Source: a virus
DNA length: 26,572 bases
Virus record (IMG/VR): IMGVR_UViG_3300037805_000216
Coordinates: 1 to 26,572 of that record
Reading direction: 5' to 3' (one strand)
Shown: positions 1 through 8,170 of the stretch, in pieces
Layout: each line of letters starts with the position of its first letter
Position numbering within the stretch: position 1 is the stretch's first letter
Program-made: the position numbers and the translations under genes
Notes under the pieces: generated by a model
The model's database searches: none
Seen by the model: only the letters and a program-made list of their open reading frames with translations
Told to the model about the DNA's origin: nothing

Positions 1-2
1 CA

Positions 3-125
3 AGTGACTGTGAGTGTGGTGAGAACGACTGGAAACGTATCATCAGTGTGTCCCGTTCAAAGGGACGTGATATTGATGGTGAAACAAGACAAACGGAAGA
101 TATGTGTGATGCGAGGTGGACATAA
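3..125 (+). CDS. 3' end of an upstream gene (partial)
   Basis: An open frame enters from the left edge, encodes about 40 residues and stops at 123-125. Its TAA overlaps the ATG of nrdJ (TAATG), a coupling common in this genome. The visible tail has a Cys-x-Cys-Gly cluster near the edge and a charged C-terminus, so a metal site is possible. Too little remains to name a family. Confidence 0.6.
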   Translation, partial: SDCECGENDWKRIISVSRSKGRDIDGETRQTEDMCDARWT

Positions 126-1414
126 TGAAACGAGTTAATTTGAGAACGATGATGGCGGATGCTAAGTTCATGGAATCTTACAGTCGCTTTGATGAGGACA
201 AAGGGCGATATGAAACATGGGAAGAAGCAGTGGATCGCGTCATGAAAATGCACCATGAGTTTTATGCTGATGTGATTACGACTGAACTTGAGGTAGAGCT
301 TGAAAAGGTTAGTTCTCTATATAAAGATAAGCGTGTAGTTGGTGCACAAAGAGCGTTACAGTTTGGTGGAAGTCAACTTCTCAATAAACATATGAGAATG
401 TATAATTGTTCAGCTACTTATATCGATAGACCGGCAGCATTCAGTGAAGTTTTCTGGTCAGGTTTATGTGGAGCTGGTGTTGGTATATCAGTACAGAAGC
501 ACCACATTTCTAACTTGCCTAAGATTAAGAAGCGGACCAAACACGCCAAGATATATTTAGTGCCTGATAGTGTTGAGGGCTGGGCAGACGCACTAGCAGT
601 GTTGATGAGTTCATTTTTCGATGGTGGAGGAACTCATCCAGAATTTGAAGGGCGAAGAGTGTTTTTCGATACCAGTGATATTAGGCCGAAGGGTGCTATG
701 ATTTCAGGTGGATTTAAGGCTCCCGGCCCAGGACCGCTAGATCGAGCATTGAGAAAGATTGAGCATTTATTGACCAATATAACAAAGGAACACGATGCTG
801 TTCAATTAGAGCCTATTCAAGCGTTTGATGCTATTATGCATGCCGCTGATGCTGTTATTGCTGGTGGTGTTAGACGCGCGGCCATCATTACATTATTCTC
901 CCCTGATGATGATGAAATGGCTAAGTCTAAGACTGGTAATTGGGTGGTTGACAATAAACAACGAGGCCGCTCAAATAATTCTGCTTTGTTGGTGAGAGAT
1001 GATGTCACTAAAGAGGAGTTCGATGGATTATTTGAAAGTTTGAAGCAGTTCGGTGAGCCAGGATTTATTTTCGGAAATGATGTGGATTACCATTTTAATC
1101 CGTGTTTAACGGGAGATAGTGTTGTAAATGTTAAACGAAATTGTGATGATGAGATGATGGAAATTAGATTGGATGAATTATGTGATGTGTATTCTGAATA
1201 TCAAGCATTGTCATATAACATAGACAATGGTGTCTATGAATATAAGGATATCACTAACGGAGCAAGAACTAGATCCAATGCTGTTGTGATGGAATTAGAA
1301 ATGGAAAATGGATCCAAATTAAAACTGACGCCTGATCATTTAGTTCTCACTAAAAATAGAGGTTATGTAGAAGCTGGTGAATTAATTATGAGTGATGATA
1401 TTGTTACCATGTAG
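125..1414 (+). CDS. nrdJ: Class II ribonucleotide reductase, N-terminal part fused to split-intein N half
   Basis: First piece of an adenosylcobalamin-dependent ribonucleoside-triphosphate reductase, which makes deoxynucleotides without oxygen or a small subunit. ATG 125 is chosen because GAGG lies 8 nt upstream and the previous stop overlaps it; a GTG at 116 is in frame but has no ribosome site. Residues 1-326 are reductase. Cys95 (in MYNCS) fits the first redox-active active-site cysteine, and a DSVEGWADAL stretch is typical of NrdJ. The reductase part stops at FNP, just before the radical cysteine, and runs into about 103 residues of intein (CLTGDS at the start, TPDH block B near the end), then TAG. 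The remainder of the enzyme is encoded at 2197. Joined exteins total about 734 residues, close to the roughly 740 of known monomeric class II enzymes. Class II over class I rests on motif style and the C-terminal cysteine pair. Confidence 0.92.
   Translation: MKRVNLRTMMADAKFMESYSRFDEDKGRYETWEEAVDRVMKMHHEFYADVITTELEVELEKVSSLYKDKRVVGAQRALQFGGSQLLNKHMRMYNCSATYIDRPAAFSEVFWSGLCGAGVGISVQKHHISNLPKIKKRTKHAKIYLVPDSVEGWADALAVLMSSFFDGGGTHPEFEGRRVFFDTSDIRPKGAMISGGFKAPGPGPLDRALRKIEHLLTNITKEHDAVQLEPIQAFDAIMHAADAVIAGGVRRAAIITLFSPDDDEMAKSKTGNWVVDNKQRGRSNNSALLVRDDVTKEEFDGLFESLKQFGEPGFIFGNDVDYHFNPCLTGDSVVNVKRNCDDEMMEIRLDELCDVYSEYQALSYNIDNGVYEYKDITNGARTRSNAVVMELEMENGSKLKLTPDHLVLTKNRGYVEAGELIMSDDIVTM
1103..1411 (+). 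other. Split intein, N-terminal half (IntN, about 103 aa)
   Basis: The intein starts with Cys1 at 1103-1105 in the context FNP|CLTGDS. Block A (CLTGDSVV) and block B (LTPDHLVLTKNRGYV, with the TxxH splicing histidine) are both present. The frame then ends in TAG with no endonuclease domain and no C-terminal splicing motif. This is the size and layout of known split-intein N halves. The matching C half is at 2197-2298. Confidence 0.93.
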
Positions 1415-1465
1415 AGAGATTCTTTTGTGATAAATAACAGTAGAGAATACTAAAGGACTATTGTT

Positions 1466-2200
1466 ATGAAGAAATTCCATTATACATATCTTATAACTGA
1501 TTTAAACCCAACAGGAACTGAGAAGTATTATATAGGTGTTAGATCATGTAACTGTCCACCATCCGAGGACAGTTACATGGGGACACCAACATCAAGAAGA
1601 TCGTTAGAATTTCAGGATCGATTGAAAGAGTGTCCGGGTGAATTTGATAAGATTGTTATAGGTATATACACAACAAGAAATGATGCTGAGTCTGCTGAAT
1701 GTGATATGTTACAATCATATCATGTCACAGATAATAATTTATTTTATAATGTATTTAGTGGAAATATAACATCAAATGTTAATTTATGGGAAAACAAGGA
1801 CTGGAGAGATTTCCATTCTAAAGCAACATCCGATGGAACTAAAAAGGGCATCGCAGAAAATGATACTGTGAAGAAAAGATCTAAAAGAGCTAAAGTAGTT
1901 TGGGACGCACCAGGATATAGTGAGAAACGGGACATGTTGGGGTGTGGGAAAGGTGAGAAGAACGGAAGATCTATTTTAACAGAGGATGATGTTTATTTCA
2001 TTAGATATACAGTATATCCTATACTGAAAGAGTTGCTGGGTGCCTCGATAGTTAGAAAGGTGAATAGAAACGGTAAAATGTATTATAAGAACGATATGAT
2101 AAAAATGGAGACGGTGTGTCGTATAATAGCGGATGAGTATGATATGACAATTACCCCAATAAGAAGAGTTATAGAACGAAAATCATGGAGACATATATGA
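1466..2200 (+). CDS. GIY-YIG homing endonuclease lying between the intein halves
   Basis: A 244-residue free-standing gene. Residues 6-110 form a GIY-YIG nuclease: YTYLITD is the GIY-like strand, KYYIGVRS the YIG strand with its arginine, and AESAECDML supplies the helix glutamate, followed by an FYNVFSG ending. The C-terminal part (LTEDDVYFIR ... IRRVIERKSWRHI) resembles the helix-turn-helix DNA-binding repeat that often ends phage homing enzymes. AAGGA about 8 nt upstream gives a good ribosome site. Its stop overlaps the next start (ATGA), so the intein C half may be translationally coupled to it. By position it probably cuts intein-less nrdJ alleles and spreads the whole fractured locus; this role is inferred. 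Confidence 0.9.
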   Translation: MKKFHYTYLITDLNPTGTEKYYIGVRSCNCPPSEDSYMGTPTSRRSLEFQDRLKECPGEFDKIVIGIYTTRNDAESAECDMLQSYHVTDNNLFYNVFSGNITSNVNLWENKDWRDFHSKATSDGTKKGIAENDTVKKRSKRAKVVWDAPGYSEKRDMLGCGKGEKNGRSILTEDDVYFIRYTVYPILKELLGASIVRKVNRNGKMYYKNDMIKMETVCRIIADEYDMTITPIRRVIERKSWRHI

Positions 2201-2298
2201 GAATGAATAGTATTAAGAGGGTTGATAATGAAGATGTTTACGATATAACCGTAGATGATAATCACAATTTTGTGGCAAATAATATAGTAGTTCATAAT
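2197..2298 (+). other. Split intein, C-terminal half (IntC, about 34 aa)
   Basis: Short intein tail with block F (VYDITVDDNHNFVANN) and block G (VVHN|C), including the penultimate His and the terminal Asn needed for succinimide formation. The +1 residue is Cys at 2299-2301. At 34 residues it matches the size of natural IntC pieces. Confidence 0.93.
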
Positions 2299-3525
2299 TG
2301 CGCGGAAATTGGATTATACCCTAAATCTAGTAAAGGAGTTTCAGGTTTTCAGGTGTGTAATCTGTCAGAGATTAATGGCTCTAAGTGTACTACGGCTGAA
2401 TTGTTCTTTGAGGCATGTGAGGCCGCCGCCATTATAGGAACAATTCAAGCAGGATACACAGATCTCGATTATTTAGGCACTGCCACTAAGGAAATTGTTG
2501 AGAGGGAGGCACTTATTGGTGTATCCATCACGGGATGGATGAATAATCCTGATGTGTTGTTTGATTCAGCGACTCTCAAGAAAGGTGCTAAGATTGTTAA
2601 AGATACAAATAAACGGATTGCTAGTATGATAGGAATCAATCAAGCTGCTAGATGCACTACCACAAAACCTGCCGGTAATGTTAGTGTGTTGCTTGAGACT
2701 GCTTCGGGGATTCATCCTGAACACTCTAAACGATATCTGAGAAATGTCCAGATCAATAAAGAACTTGAAGTTGGACAACTCATTAAAGATACAAATCCTT
2801 ACATGGTAGAAGAGTCCGTGTGGTCAGAGAACAAAACTGATTATGTCATTAGTTTTCCTGTTATTGCTCCAGGTACATCAATTTTTAAGAGCGATATGAT
2901 GGGTGTTGACTTACTAGAAAAGGTTAAATTGGCTCAAAAATATTGGATTGCTGCCGGCACTAATGAAGATTTGTGTGTGAAGAAGGGTATGACACATAAC
3001 ATTTCTAATACCATCACTGTTGGAGAAAACTGGGATGAAGTGAGAGATTATGTGTTTAATAACCGATATAATTTTGCTGCTGTTTCATTTTTATCCGCAA
3101 CTGGTGATAAAGATTATAATCAGGCACCATTCACTGAAGTTCATACATCAGCAGAGCTAGTTCGTATATATGGTGATGGCGCACTTTTAGCAAGTGGTCT
3201 TATTGTGGATGCTCATGACGGATTCGATAATCTTTGGGAGGCGTGTGACTCTGCTGTTGATGGCATAGTGTCTGATAGTCAGGAGGTTAATGATCTTAGA
3301 GCTAATTGGATCAGACGATTTAAGAAGTTCTCAGAGAATCATTTCAATAGCGATGAAAAGAGAACCTCTTACTGTTTAAAGGATGTGTACTTGCTCTATA
3401 AATGGACCAAAATCCAGTCGGAATATGTGAAGGTTAATTTTGTAGAAGATCTTAAAGAGAAGGTGTATACCGAGATCAACACAATGGCGGCAGCAGCATG
3501 TCATGGTGGAACATGTGATCTGTGA
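2197..3525 (+). CDS. nrdJ: Split-intein C half fused to class II ribonucleotide reductase C-terminal part
   Basis: Second piece of the reductase. ATG 2197 is preferred: GGAG lies 6 nt upstream and ATGA overlaps the endonuclease stop; an in-frame ATG at 2185 lacks this. Residues 1-34 are IntC, ending VVHN; the next residue, Cys, is both the +1 splicing nucleophile and the reductase radical cysteine (CAEIGLYP). Joined to the first part it rebuilds NPC-x-E, where Asn, Cys and Glu are catalytic. A cysteine 19 residues further on fits the second redox cysteine. TTTKPAGN and SGIHPEHSKRYLR are class II landmarks. The tail CHGGTCDL gives a C-x4-C pair like the shuttle cysteines of Lactobacillus-type enzyme. 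The downstream gene starts in a GTGA overlap. Confidence 0.92.
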   Translation: MRMNSIKRVDNEDVYDITVDDNHNFVANNIVVHNCAEIGLYPKSSKGVSGFQVCNLSEINGSKCTTAELFFEACEAAAIIGTIQAGYTDLDYLGTATKEIVEREALIGVSITGWMNNPDVLFDSATLKKGAKIVKDTNKRIASMIGINQAARCTTTKPAGNVSVLLETASGIHPEHSKRYLRNVQINKELEVGQLIKDTNPYMVEESVWSENKTDYVISFPVIAPGTSIFKSDMMGVDLLEKVKLAQKYWIAAGTNEDLCVKKGMTHNISNTITVGENWDEVRDYVFNNRYNFAAVSFLSATGDKDYNQAPFTEVHTSAELVRIYGDGALLASGLIVDAHDGFDNLWEACDSAVDGIVSDSQEVNDLRANWIRRFKKFSENHFNSDEKRTSYCLKDVYLLYKWTKIQSEYVKVNFVEDLKEKVYTEINTMAAAACHGGTCDL

Positions 3526-4001
3526 GTGCTTGGACATATCAAGGCGTTCTGTTTGAGTCTGAAGACATTGGCGCGCATAACGCCTTTGTCTACCGCATAA
3601 CTAACAAGACAGACAACCGCTTCTATATCGGCAAAAAGCTCTTCTGGAGCACGACCACTCGTCCACCATTGAAGGGTAAGAAGAGGAAGCGTAAAGTGAC
3701 TAAAGAGAGCGACTGGAAAGACTATTTCGGGTCCTCAAAGTCACTCCAAGCAGATGTTGAAGAGTTCGGTCGCGATAATTTCACTAGGGAGATCATATAC
3801 TTAGCCGTGAGTAAAGCGGAATCCTCGTATATGGAGCTGTGGCACCAGATCAATGAGGATGTGCTGTTTCGTGACGATAGCTACAACGGAATTGTTTCTG
3901 TTAGGATAGGATCTAATGCCACCAAGAAGGTAAGATCGAAGATTTTATGTGAAACCAACAAAATAATCGAGAAATGTGTTGACAACACCCCTCCACTTTG
4001 A
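3522..4001 (+). CDS. GIY-YIG family nuclease, probably a second homing endonuclease
   Basis: A 159-residue protein starting at GTG 3522, overlapping the nrdJ stop (GTGA). AFVYRITN is the GIY-like strand and FYIGKKLFW the YIG strand. DWKDYFGSSKSL and FGRDNFTREII follow, and ESSYMELWHQ carries the expected catalytic glutamate. This arrangement is typical of small phage GIY-YIG enzymes and differs from the one at 1466, so it is not a recent copy. A very basic stretch (KGKKRKRKVTK) may bind DNA. It could be homing or repair related; homing is favoured by its position behind a conserved gene. Confidence 0.78.
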   Translation: MSAWTYQGVLFESEDIGAHNAFVYRITNKTDNRFYIGKKLFWSTTTRPPLKGKKRKRKVTKESDWKDYFGSSKSLQADVEEFGRDNFTREIIYLAVSKAESSYMELWHQINEDVLFRDDSYNGIVSVRIGSNATKKVRSKILCETNKIIEKCVDNTPPL

Positions 4002-4007
4002 TACTAT
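3979..4007 (+). promoter_or_regulatory. Sigma70-like promoter for the 4037 gene cluster
   Basis: TTGACA (3979-3984), 17-nt spacer, TACTAT (4002-4007). The -35 is consensus and lies in the end of the GIY-YIG gene. Transcription would start near 4014, ahead of ATG 4037. Confidence 0.65.
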
Positions 4008-4036
4008 AGTCACATCTTAAACAAAAGGAACTAGCA

Positions 4037-4216
4037 ATGGCTGAAGAATATAGAGTGAGTGATGATAGTGGACTAGGGGGAGCTGATACAGGTTCAAGCA
4101 GCACCTATGAGCGCCCTGACGATGGTAAAGACTGGTCAGGTAAATATGATGCGTATATTCGCACCGCCCGTTACCAACATTATCTTGATAAGCGAGCAAC
4201 AGAGGACGAGAAATGA
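4037..4216 (+). CDS. Small hypothetical protein (59 aa)
   Basis: ATG 4037 follows AAAGGA at a 6-8 nt distance. The protein is polar, with a Gly/Ser/Asp-rich first half and a Tyr/Arg-rich tail (YIRTARYQHYLDK). It has no membrane segment and no family that I recognise. Its stop overlaps the next gene, so the two are probably co-translated from the promoter at 3979. Confidence 0.7.
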   Translation: MAEEYRVSDDSGLGGADTGSSSTYERPDDGKDWSGKYDAYIRTARYQHYLDKRATEDEK

Positions 4217-4473
4217 TGAATCGTGATGAACTGAGAAGTGCCCTTCGAGAGGGTGTTGTGAGTGTGACCTTCACCAAGAAAAACGGCGAGTCTCGTGTGA
4301 TGAAGTGTACCACCAAAGAGGATATGCTGGCTTCATACAATAAGAAGTCTGCCGATAAAACAGAAGCGCCTAAAGAGATTGATCCTGACCTATTCAAGGT
4401 CACCGAGATCACTGACAACGGAAGTCAGTGGCGCTCGTTCAATTTCACCCAAGTAACTAACACAGAGGTATAA
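4213..4473 (+). CDS. WYL_2 / Sm-like SH3-barrel phage protein (DUF2693 type)
   Basis: An 86-residue protein. The pattern ELRSALREGVVSVTFTKKNG, followed by a strand with MKCT and a closing WRSFNF strand, matches the small phage family once called DUF2693 and now grouped as a WYL_2, Sm-like SH3 beta-barrel. These are thought to bind nucleic acid or ligands, but no function is established. ATG 4213 is chosen over 4216 because AGAGG ends 7 nt upstream. Confidence 0.7.
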   Translation: MMNRDELRSALREGVVSVTFTKKNGESRVMKCTTKEDMLASYNKKSADKTEAPKEIDPDLFKVTEITDNGSQWRSFNFTQVTNTEV

Positions 4474-4477
4474 CATT

Positions 4478-4675
4478 ATGAAACCCAATATGAATCAAGA
4501 TCACTTCACCAGCCGCGTACAGTTCGGTAATTTTCACTCAGTCACTGATCCATTTGCTTCAGATGCTGATAAAGCGGCAGGTCGTGTGTGGACACTGCCA
4601 GGAACTAAGACGCGCTTCACCCAAGCTCAGATTGAGGACATCGCAGATCGCAACGGGTATAAAGACATCTTTTGA
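4478..4675 (+). CDS. Small hypothetical protein (65 aa)
   Basis: Soluble and polar, with a C-terminal helical stretch (TRFTQAQIEDIADRNGYKDIF) and no Cys or membrane segment. It starts 4 nt after the WYL_2-like gene, and its TGA overlaps the next ATG (TGATG). Family not recognised. Confidence 0.65.
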   Translation: MKPNMNQDHFTSRVQFGNFHSVTDPFASDADKAAGRVWTLPGTKTRFTQAQIEDIADRNGYKDIF

Positions 4676-5010
4676 TGGACACGTTTAAAGAGTTCTTGGC
4701 AGAGATAGAGAAGATCGCTCTTTCAATTAACTGGAACAAGAGCGGCCTCAGAGGAACATTTGACAATCATGGTGTGACCTATCGCATAGAGTTCACGTCC
4801 CATCTCAAGAAGAAACGAGTGTGGAGCGTGAAGTTTTTCAGATTGGACGGTGATGTGTGGAGTGTTGATCTATTCGGAGACCAACATTATGTTGGTAATG
4901 TTGTCACAACAATTAGACGAGCCGTGACGACATTTATGCTTGAGAATTATGTGAACGTGATTTTGTGTTACAATGTTTTAATTATAATTGAGGATAATAT
5001 AAGTGATTGA
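4675..5010 (+). CDS. Hypothetical protein with a capsid-targeting-like N-terminus (111 aa)
   Basis: ATG 4675 overlaps the previous stop; a TTG one codon upstream is less likely. The N-terminus MDTFKEFLAEIEK resembles the T4 head-targeting peptide (MKTYQEF-type, with an L/I-x-E site cut by the gp21 protease). The rest alternates Trp/Phe-rich strands (RVWSVKFFRLDGDVWSVDLFG), suggesting a small beta domain, and ends in a hydrophobic helix. If the comparison is right, it could be an internal head protein. Confidence 0.6.
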   Translation: MDTFKEFLAEIEKIALSINWNKSGLRGTFDNHGVTYRIEFTSHLKKKRVWSVKFFRLDGDVWSVDLFGDQHYVGNVVTTIRRAVTTFMLENYVNVILCYNVLIIIEDNISD

Positions 5011-6844
5011 TAACAAAATTAAGATACTTTCAGATATAGAACATTGTTTGTTGCGTCCGGCGATGTATCTTGGGAGTGTGGCGTATAAGGAGCGCTCTGA
5101 CTATTTTCTTGAGGATGACAAGATTGTGTATGGGACTCGCTCCTATGTGCCTGCCCTCGTGAAGATGATTGATGAGATTCTGGATAATGCGGTCGATGAA
5201 TTCATCCGCACTGACGGTGAACACGCAGATCAGATCAAGATCAAGGTAACACCCGACACTATCACCATCCGTGACAATGGCCGTGGTATCCCTGTTGTGG
5301 AGGAAGAGAGTACTGGTGAGTATGGTCCTGTCTTAGCATGGGGACGTATGAAGGCGGGCTCCAACTTCGAAGACGATGATGGGCGAATGACGGCTGGCAT
5401 GAATGGTGTAGGTGCTGCTCTGTGTAACATCTTCTCCACTGAGTTTAGAGGAGAGACAAGTGACGGCGCTAAGAAACTGGTGTACACCACCAAGAACAAC
5501 ATGGACACTAATGATGTGAAGGTGAGCAATTCGCCTATGAGATATACACAGGTATCATTCTCACCAGACTTCTCCCGTCTTGAGTGTGATGGTATTGATG
5601 ATGTTGTTCAAGATGTCATCAAACAGCGTGTGTTGATCACATCAATGATTTATCCGGGCATCAAGTTCACTCTGAATGGTAAGGCGGTGAAGCCCCTAAC
5701 TCCTAAGAAGTTCATTTCACTGTTCGGTGAAGGGGGCGACATTATATCAGGACCAGACGATAAGTGGTTCGTTGGTGTTGCGCCCAACTCAAATGATGAC
5801 TTCCGCTTCTTCTCATATGTCAACGCTCTTCATATGAAGGAGGGTGGCAATCACATTGACAACATCTCATACAACATCGTCAATAGGATGAGAGATAAGT
5901 TGATCCGTAAGCATAAGGGCATCAAGCCAGGAGACATCAAGAACAAGCTCCAGCTTGTGGTGTTCTTCAGAGACTTCCCGAAGTTTGAGACCAACTCCCA
6001 GACAAAGGAGAGCCTGAGCAACAGTGTATCGTTCATTCGTGACTATATGGGTGATGTTGACTGGGACAAATTCACGGCTCGATTGACACGCAACAAGGCA
6101 ATCACCGATCCTATCACTGAGGTCTTCAAGATCAAGGAAGAGTTTAAGAAGCGCCAAGAGCTGAAGTCACTAGGAAAGAGTACCAAGAAGATTAAGTCGG
6201 AGAAGTACTTTCCCGCGATTGGCACACCTGAGAGATTGTTCCTATGTGAGGGTACCAGTGCTAGGGTGGGTTTGATGAAGATCCTCGGACGGAAGGGTAA
6301 CAGCTACTATGAGTTGAAGGGTGTGCCGTTGAATGCCTTTAGTGCTACTCAACAAAAGTTCACTGCCAACAAAGAGCTGAGTGAGTTGTTCAAGATCATC
6401 AACAACACAGACCATGAGCAGATCGTGATAAGCACGGATGCTGACCTCGATGGTATCCATATACGAGGCCTGTTACTAGGATTCTTCAATCGATATATGC
6501 CTGAGTACCTCGATGGCGGAAAGATCGGTGTGTTGGATACTCCTGTGATGATCTTGAAGAAGGGTAGCAAGGTCCATAAGTGGGCATACACCATTGATGA
6601 GGCGAACAGTTGGACCGCTGCTGATCTAAGGGGTAGAGAAAGTTTTTATGTTAAAGGATTAGGATCTTGGTCTGCTGATCAATTGAAACAGGTCATTAAG
6701 AGTGATGGTCTTAATGAGATGATCAAAATCATTGATCATGATAATGATGGTGATGAGGTCATGGATGATTGGCTATCAGATGATAAGTGCGATAAACGCA
6801 AGGAGTATGTTTTAGCCAATGAGTTCTCTATTGCGAAGGTATAA
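5003..6844 (+). CDS. 39: DNA topoisomerase II large subunit (T4 gp39-like, unsplit)
   Basis: ATPase/TOPRIM subunit of a phage type II topoisomerase, pairing with the subunit at 6848 to pass duplexes during replication. GTG 5003 is the start, with GAGG 9 nt upstream, overlapping the previous gene by 8 nt. The GHKL ATPase domain shows Glu58 and Asn62 in DEILDNAVDE, DNGRG at 91-95 and GMNGVGAAL at 132-140. TOPRIM motifs are EGTS at Glu416 and DADLDG at Asp479, 481 and 483. The 613-residue chain joins parts that are separate genes (39 and 60) in T4 itself. Confidence 0.93.
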   Translation: MIDNKIKILSDIEHCLLRPAMYLGSVAYKERSDYFLEDDKIVYGTRSYVPALVKMIDEILDNAVDEFIRTDGEHADQIKIKVTPDTITIRDNGRGIPVVEEESTGEYGPVLAWGRMKAGSNFEDDDGRMTAGMNGVGAALCNIFSTEFRGETSDGAKKLVYTTKNNMDTNDVKVSNSPMRYTQVSFSPDFSRLECDGIDDVVQDVIKQRVLITSMIYPGIKFTLNGKAVKPLTPKKFISLFGEGGDIISGPDDKWFVGVAPNSNDDFRFFSYVNALHMKEGGNHIDNISYNIVNRMRDKLIRKHKGIKPGDIKNKLQLVVFFRDFPKFETNSQTKESLSNSVSFIRDYMGDVDWDKFTARLTRNKAITDPITEVFKIKEEFKKRQELKSLGKSTKKIKSEKYFPAIGTPERLFLCEGTSARVGLMKILGRKGNSYYELKGVPLNAFSATQQKFTANKELSELFKIINNTDHEQIVISTDADLDGIHIRGLLLGFFNRYMPEYLDGGKIGVLDTPVMILKKGSKVHKWAYTIDEANSWTAADLRGRESFYVKGLGSWSADQLKQVIKSDGLNEMIKIIDHDNDGDEVMDDWLSDDKCDKRKEYVLANEFSIAKV

Positions 6845-6847
6845 GAT

Positions 6848-8170
6848 ATGAAGACGACCACATCAGAATTTTTCACCAATGATTATGTAGATTATGCGAG
6901 TTATGACTGTTTGAGGAAGATCGCCTCAATGGTCGATGGCCTCAAGAATAGTGGCCGTAAGGTTATCCATACAGTATACACCGACAACATCACCAAGGAC
7001 TTAAAGGTGCTCCAGTTAGCATCTAAGGCCGCTGAGAGGACACAGTACCTGCACGGTGATCTATCTGGATCAATTGTCAATCTGGCACAGCATCACATAG
7101 GCTCTAACAATATGCCTCTGTTGAAGGACTCCGGAGAATTCGGCGGTCGTTTTGAACCAGTAGCAGCAGCGCCTAGATACATCTTCACACACAAGGAGAC
7201 GGTGTTTGACACTATCTTCATCAAAGATGACTATCCAGTGTTGAAGCACCAGACGTTTGAGGGTGATTCCATTGAGCCCATGTTCTATATGCCGACGTTG
7301 CCTATGTTGCTGGTGAATGGCTCAGAGGGCATCGCTTCTGGATATGCCCAGAAGATCTTGCCTCGCAAGATCTCAGACATCAAGAGAAATATCAAGCGAG
7401 TCCTTGATGGGTCAAATCCACACAAGATGAAGCCTCATTATGAGGGATTCAAGGGTACTATTAGAAGCGGAGATGGTAAGGGTAAGTGGGAGATTGTTGG
7501 CGCCATTAAAGATCCTGTCCGCAACACTGTAGAGATCACTGAGATCCCCATTGGCTACACCCTCAACTCATACTTGAAAGTGCTTGACACACTTGAAGAG
7601 AAGAAGGTGCTCCGGTCATATGTGGACATGTCTGACGATGATAAATTCTCATTCAAGGTGACTTTCGGCACTGGTGTACTGAAGGACATGGATCAAGAGG
7701 CTATCCTTGAGAAGCTGAAGTTGATCAAGAAGGTATCCGAGAACTACACCGTTATTGATGAGAGCAACATGATCAAGGTGTTTGACGCGCCCGAAGATAT
7801 CCTGAAGGAGTGGGTGGAGATCAAGCTCTATTACACCACACTACGTAAAGAGCATATGATGAAGGAGATGGCACAGGCAGGCGCTCTTATGACATCTAAG
7901 TTCATCTTCATCAAGGGTGTAGTTGATGGGAAGATTGTGGTGACAAACACCAAAAAAGATGATATAATCAAACAGATAGATGGTGTAAAGGGTATTATTG
8001 AGCGTGATGGCTCATATGACTACCTATTGAACATGCCCATTCACTCACTATCAAAAGAGAAGGTGACCGCCTTGAAGCAGCAGATCAGTACATTGATGGG
8101 TGAGATGGAAGCATTGAAAGATACAGAGGTGAACGATATATTTATGGGTGACTTGGAGAAAGTGAAATGA
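6848..8170 (+). CDS. 52: DNA topoisomerase II medium subunit (T4 gp52-like)
   Basis: DNA cleavage/rejoining subunit, 440 residues, almost the same length as T4 gp52. The active-site tyrosine is Tyr111 in AAAPRYIF, preceded by the arginine conserved in GyrA/ParC. DYASYDCLRKIASMVDGLK is the typical start of the winged-helix cleavage core. The gene begins 3 nt after the large subunit and its stop overlaps RNase H (ATGA), giving a compact topoisomerase-RNase H operon. Confidence 0.93.
   Translation: MKTTTSEFFTNDYVDYASYDCLRKIASMVDGLKNSGRKVIHTVYTDNITKDLKVLQLASKAAERTQYLHGDLSGSIVNLAQHHIGSNNMPLLKDSGEFGGRFEPVAAAPRYIFTHKETVFDTIFIKDDYPVLKHQTFEGDSIEPMFYMPTLPMLLVNGSEGIASGYAQKILPRKISDIKRNIKRVLDGSNPHKMKPHYEGFKGTIRSGDGKGKWEIVGAIKDPVRNTVEITEIPIGYTLNSYLKVLDTLEEKKVLRSYVDMSDDDKFSFKVTFGTGVLKDMDQEAILEKLKLIKKVSENYTVIDESNMIKVFDAPEDILKEWVEIKLYYTTLRKEHMMKEMAQAGALMTSKFIFIKGVVDGKIVVTNTKKDDIIKQIDGVKGIIERDGSYDYLLNMPIHSLSKEKVTALKQQISTLMGEMEALKDTEVNDIFMGDLEKVK

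Noticed and set aside
1103-1411. Premature stop in an ordinary full intein
   Set aside because: The endonuclease has its own start and ribosome site, and IntC has a coupled start, so the split layout explains everything without an error.
4984-4989. TATAAT before the topoisomerase gene
   Set aside because: The start of transcription would fall after the ribosome site, and the -35 region is poor.
5230-6594. Several - strand open frames opposite the topoisomerase gene
   Set aside because: Shadows of a highly conserved + strand gene; no family similarity or start signals.
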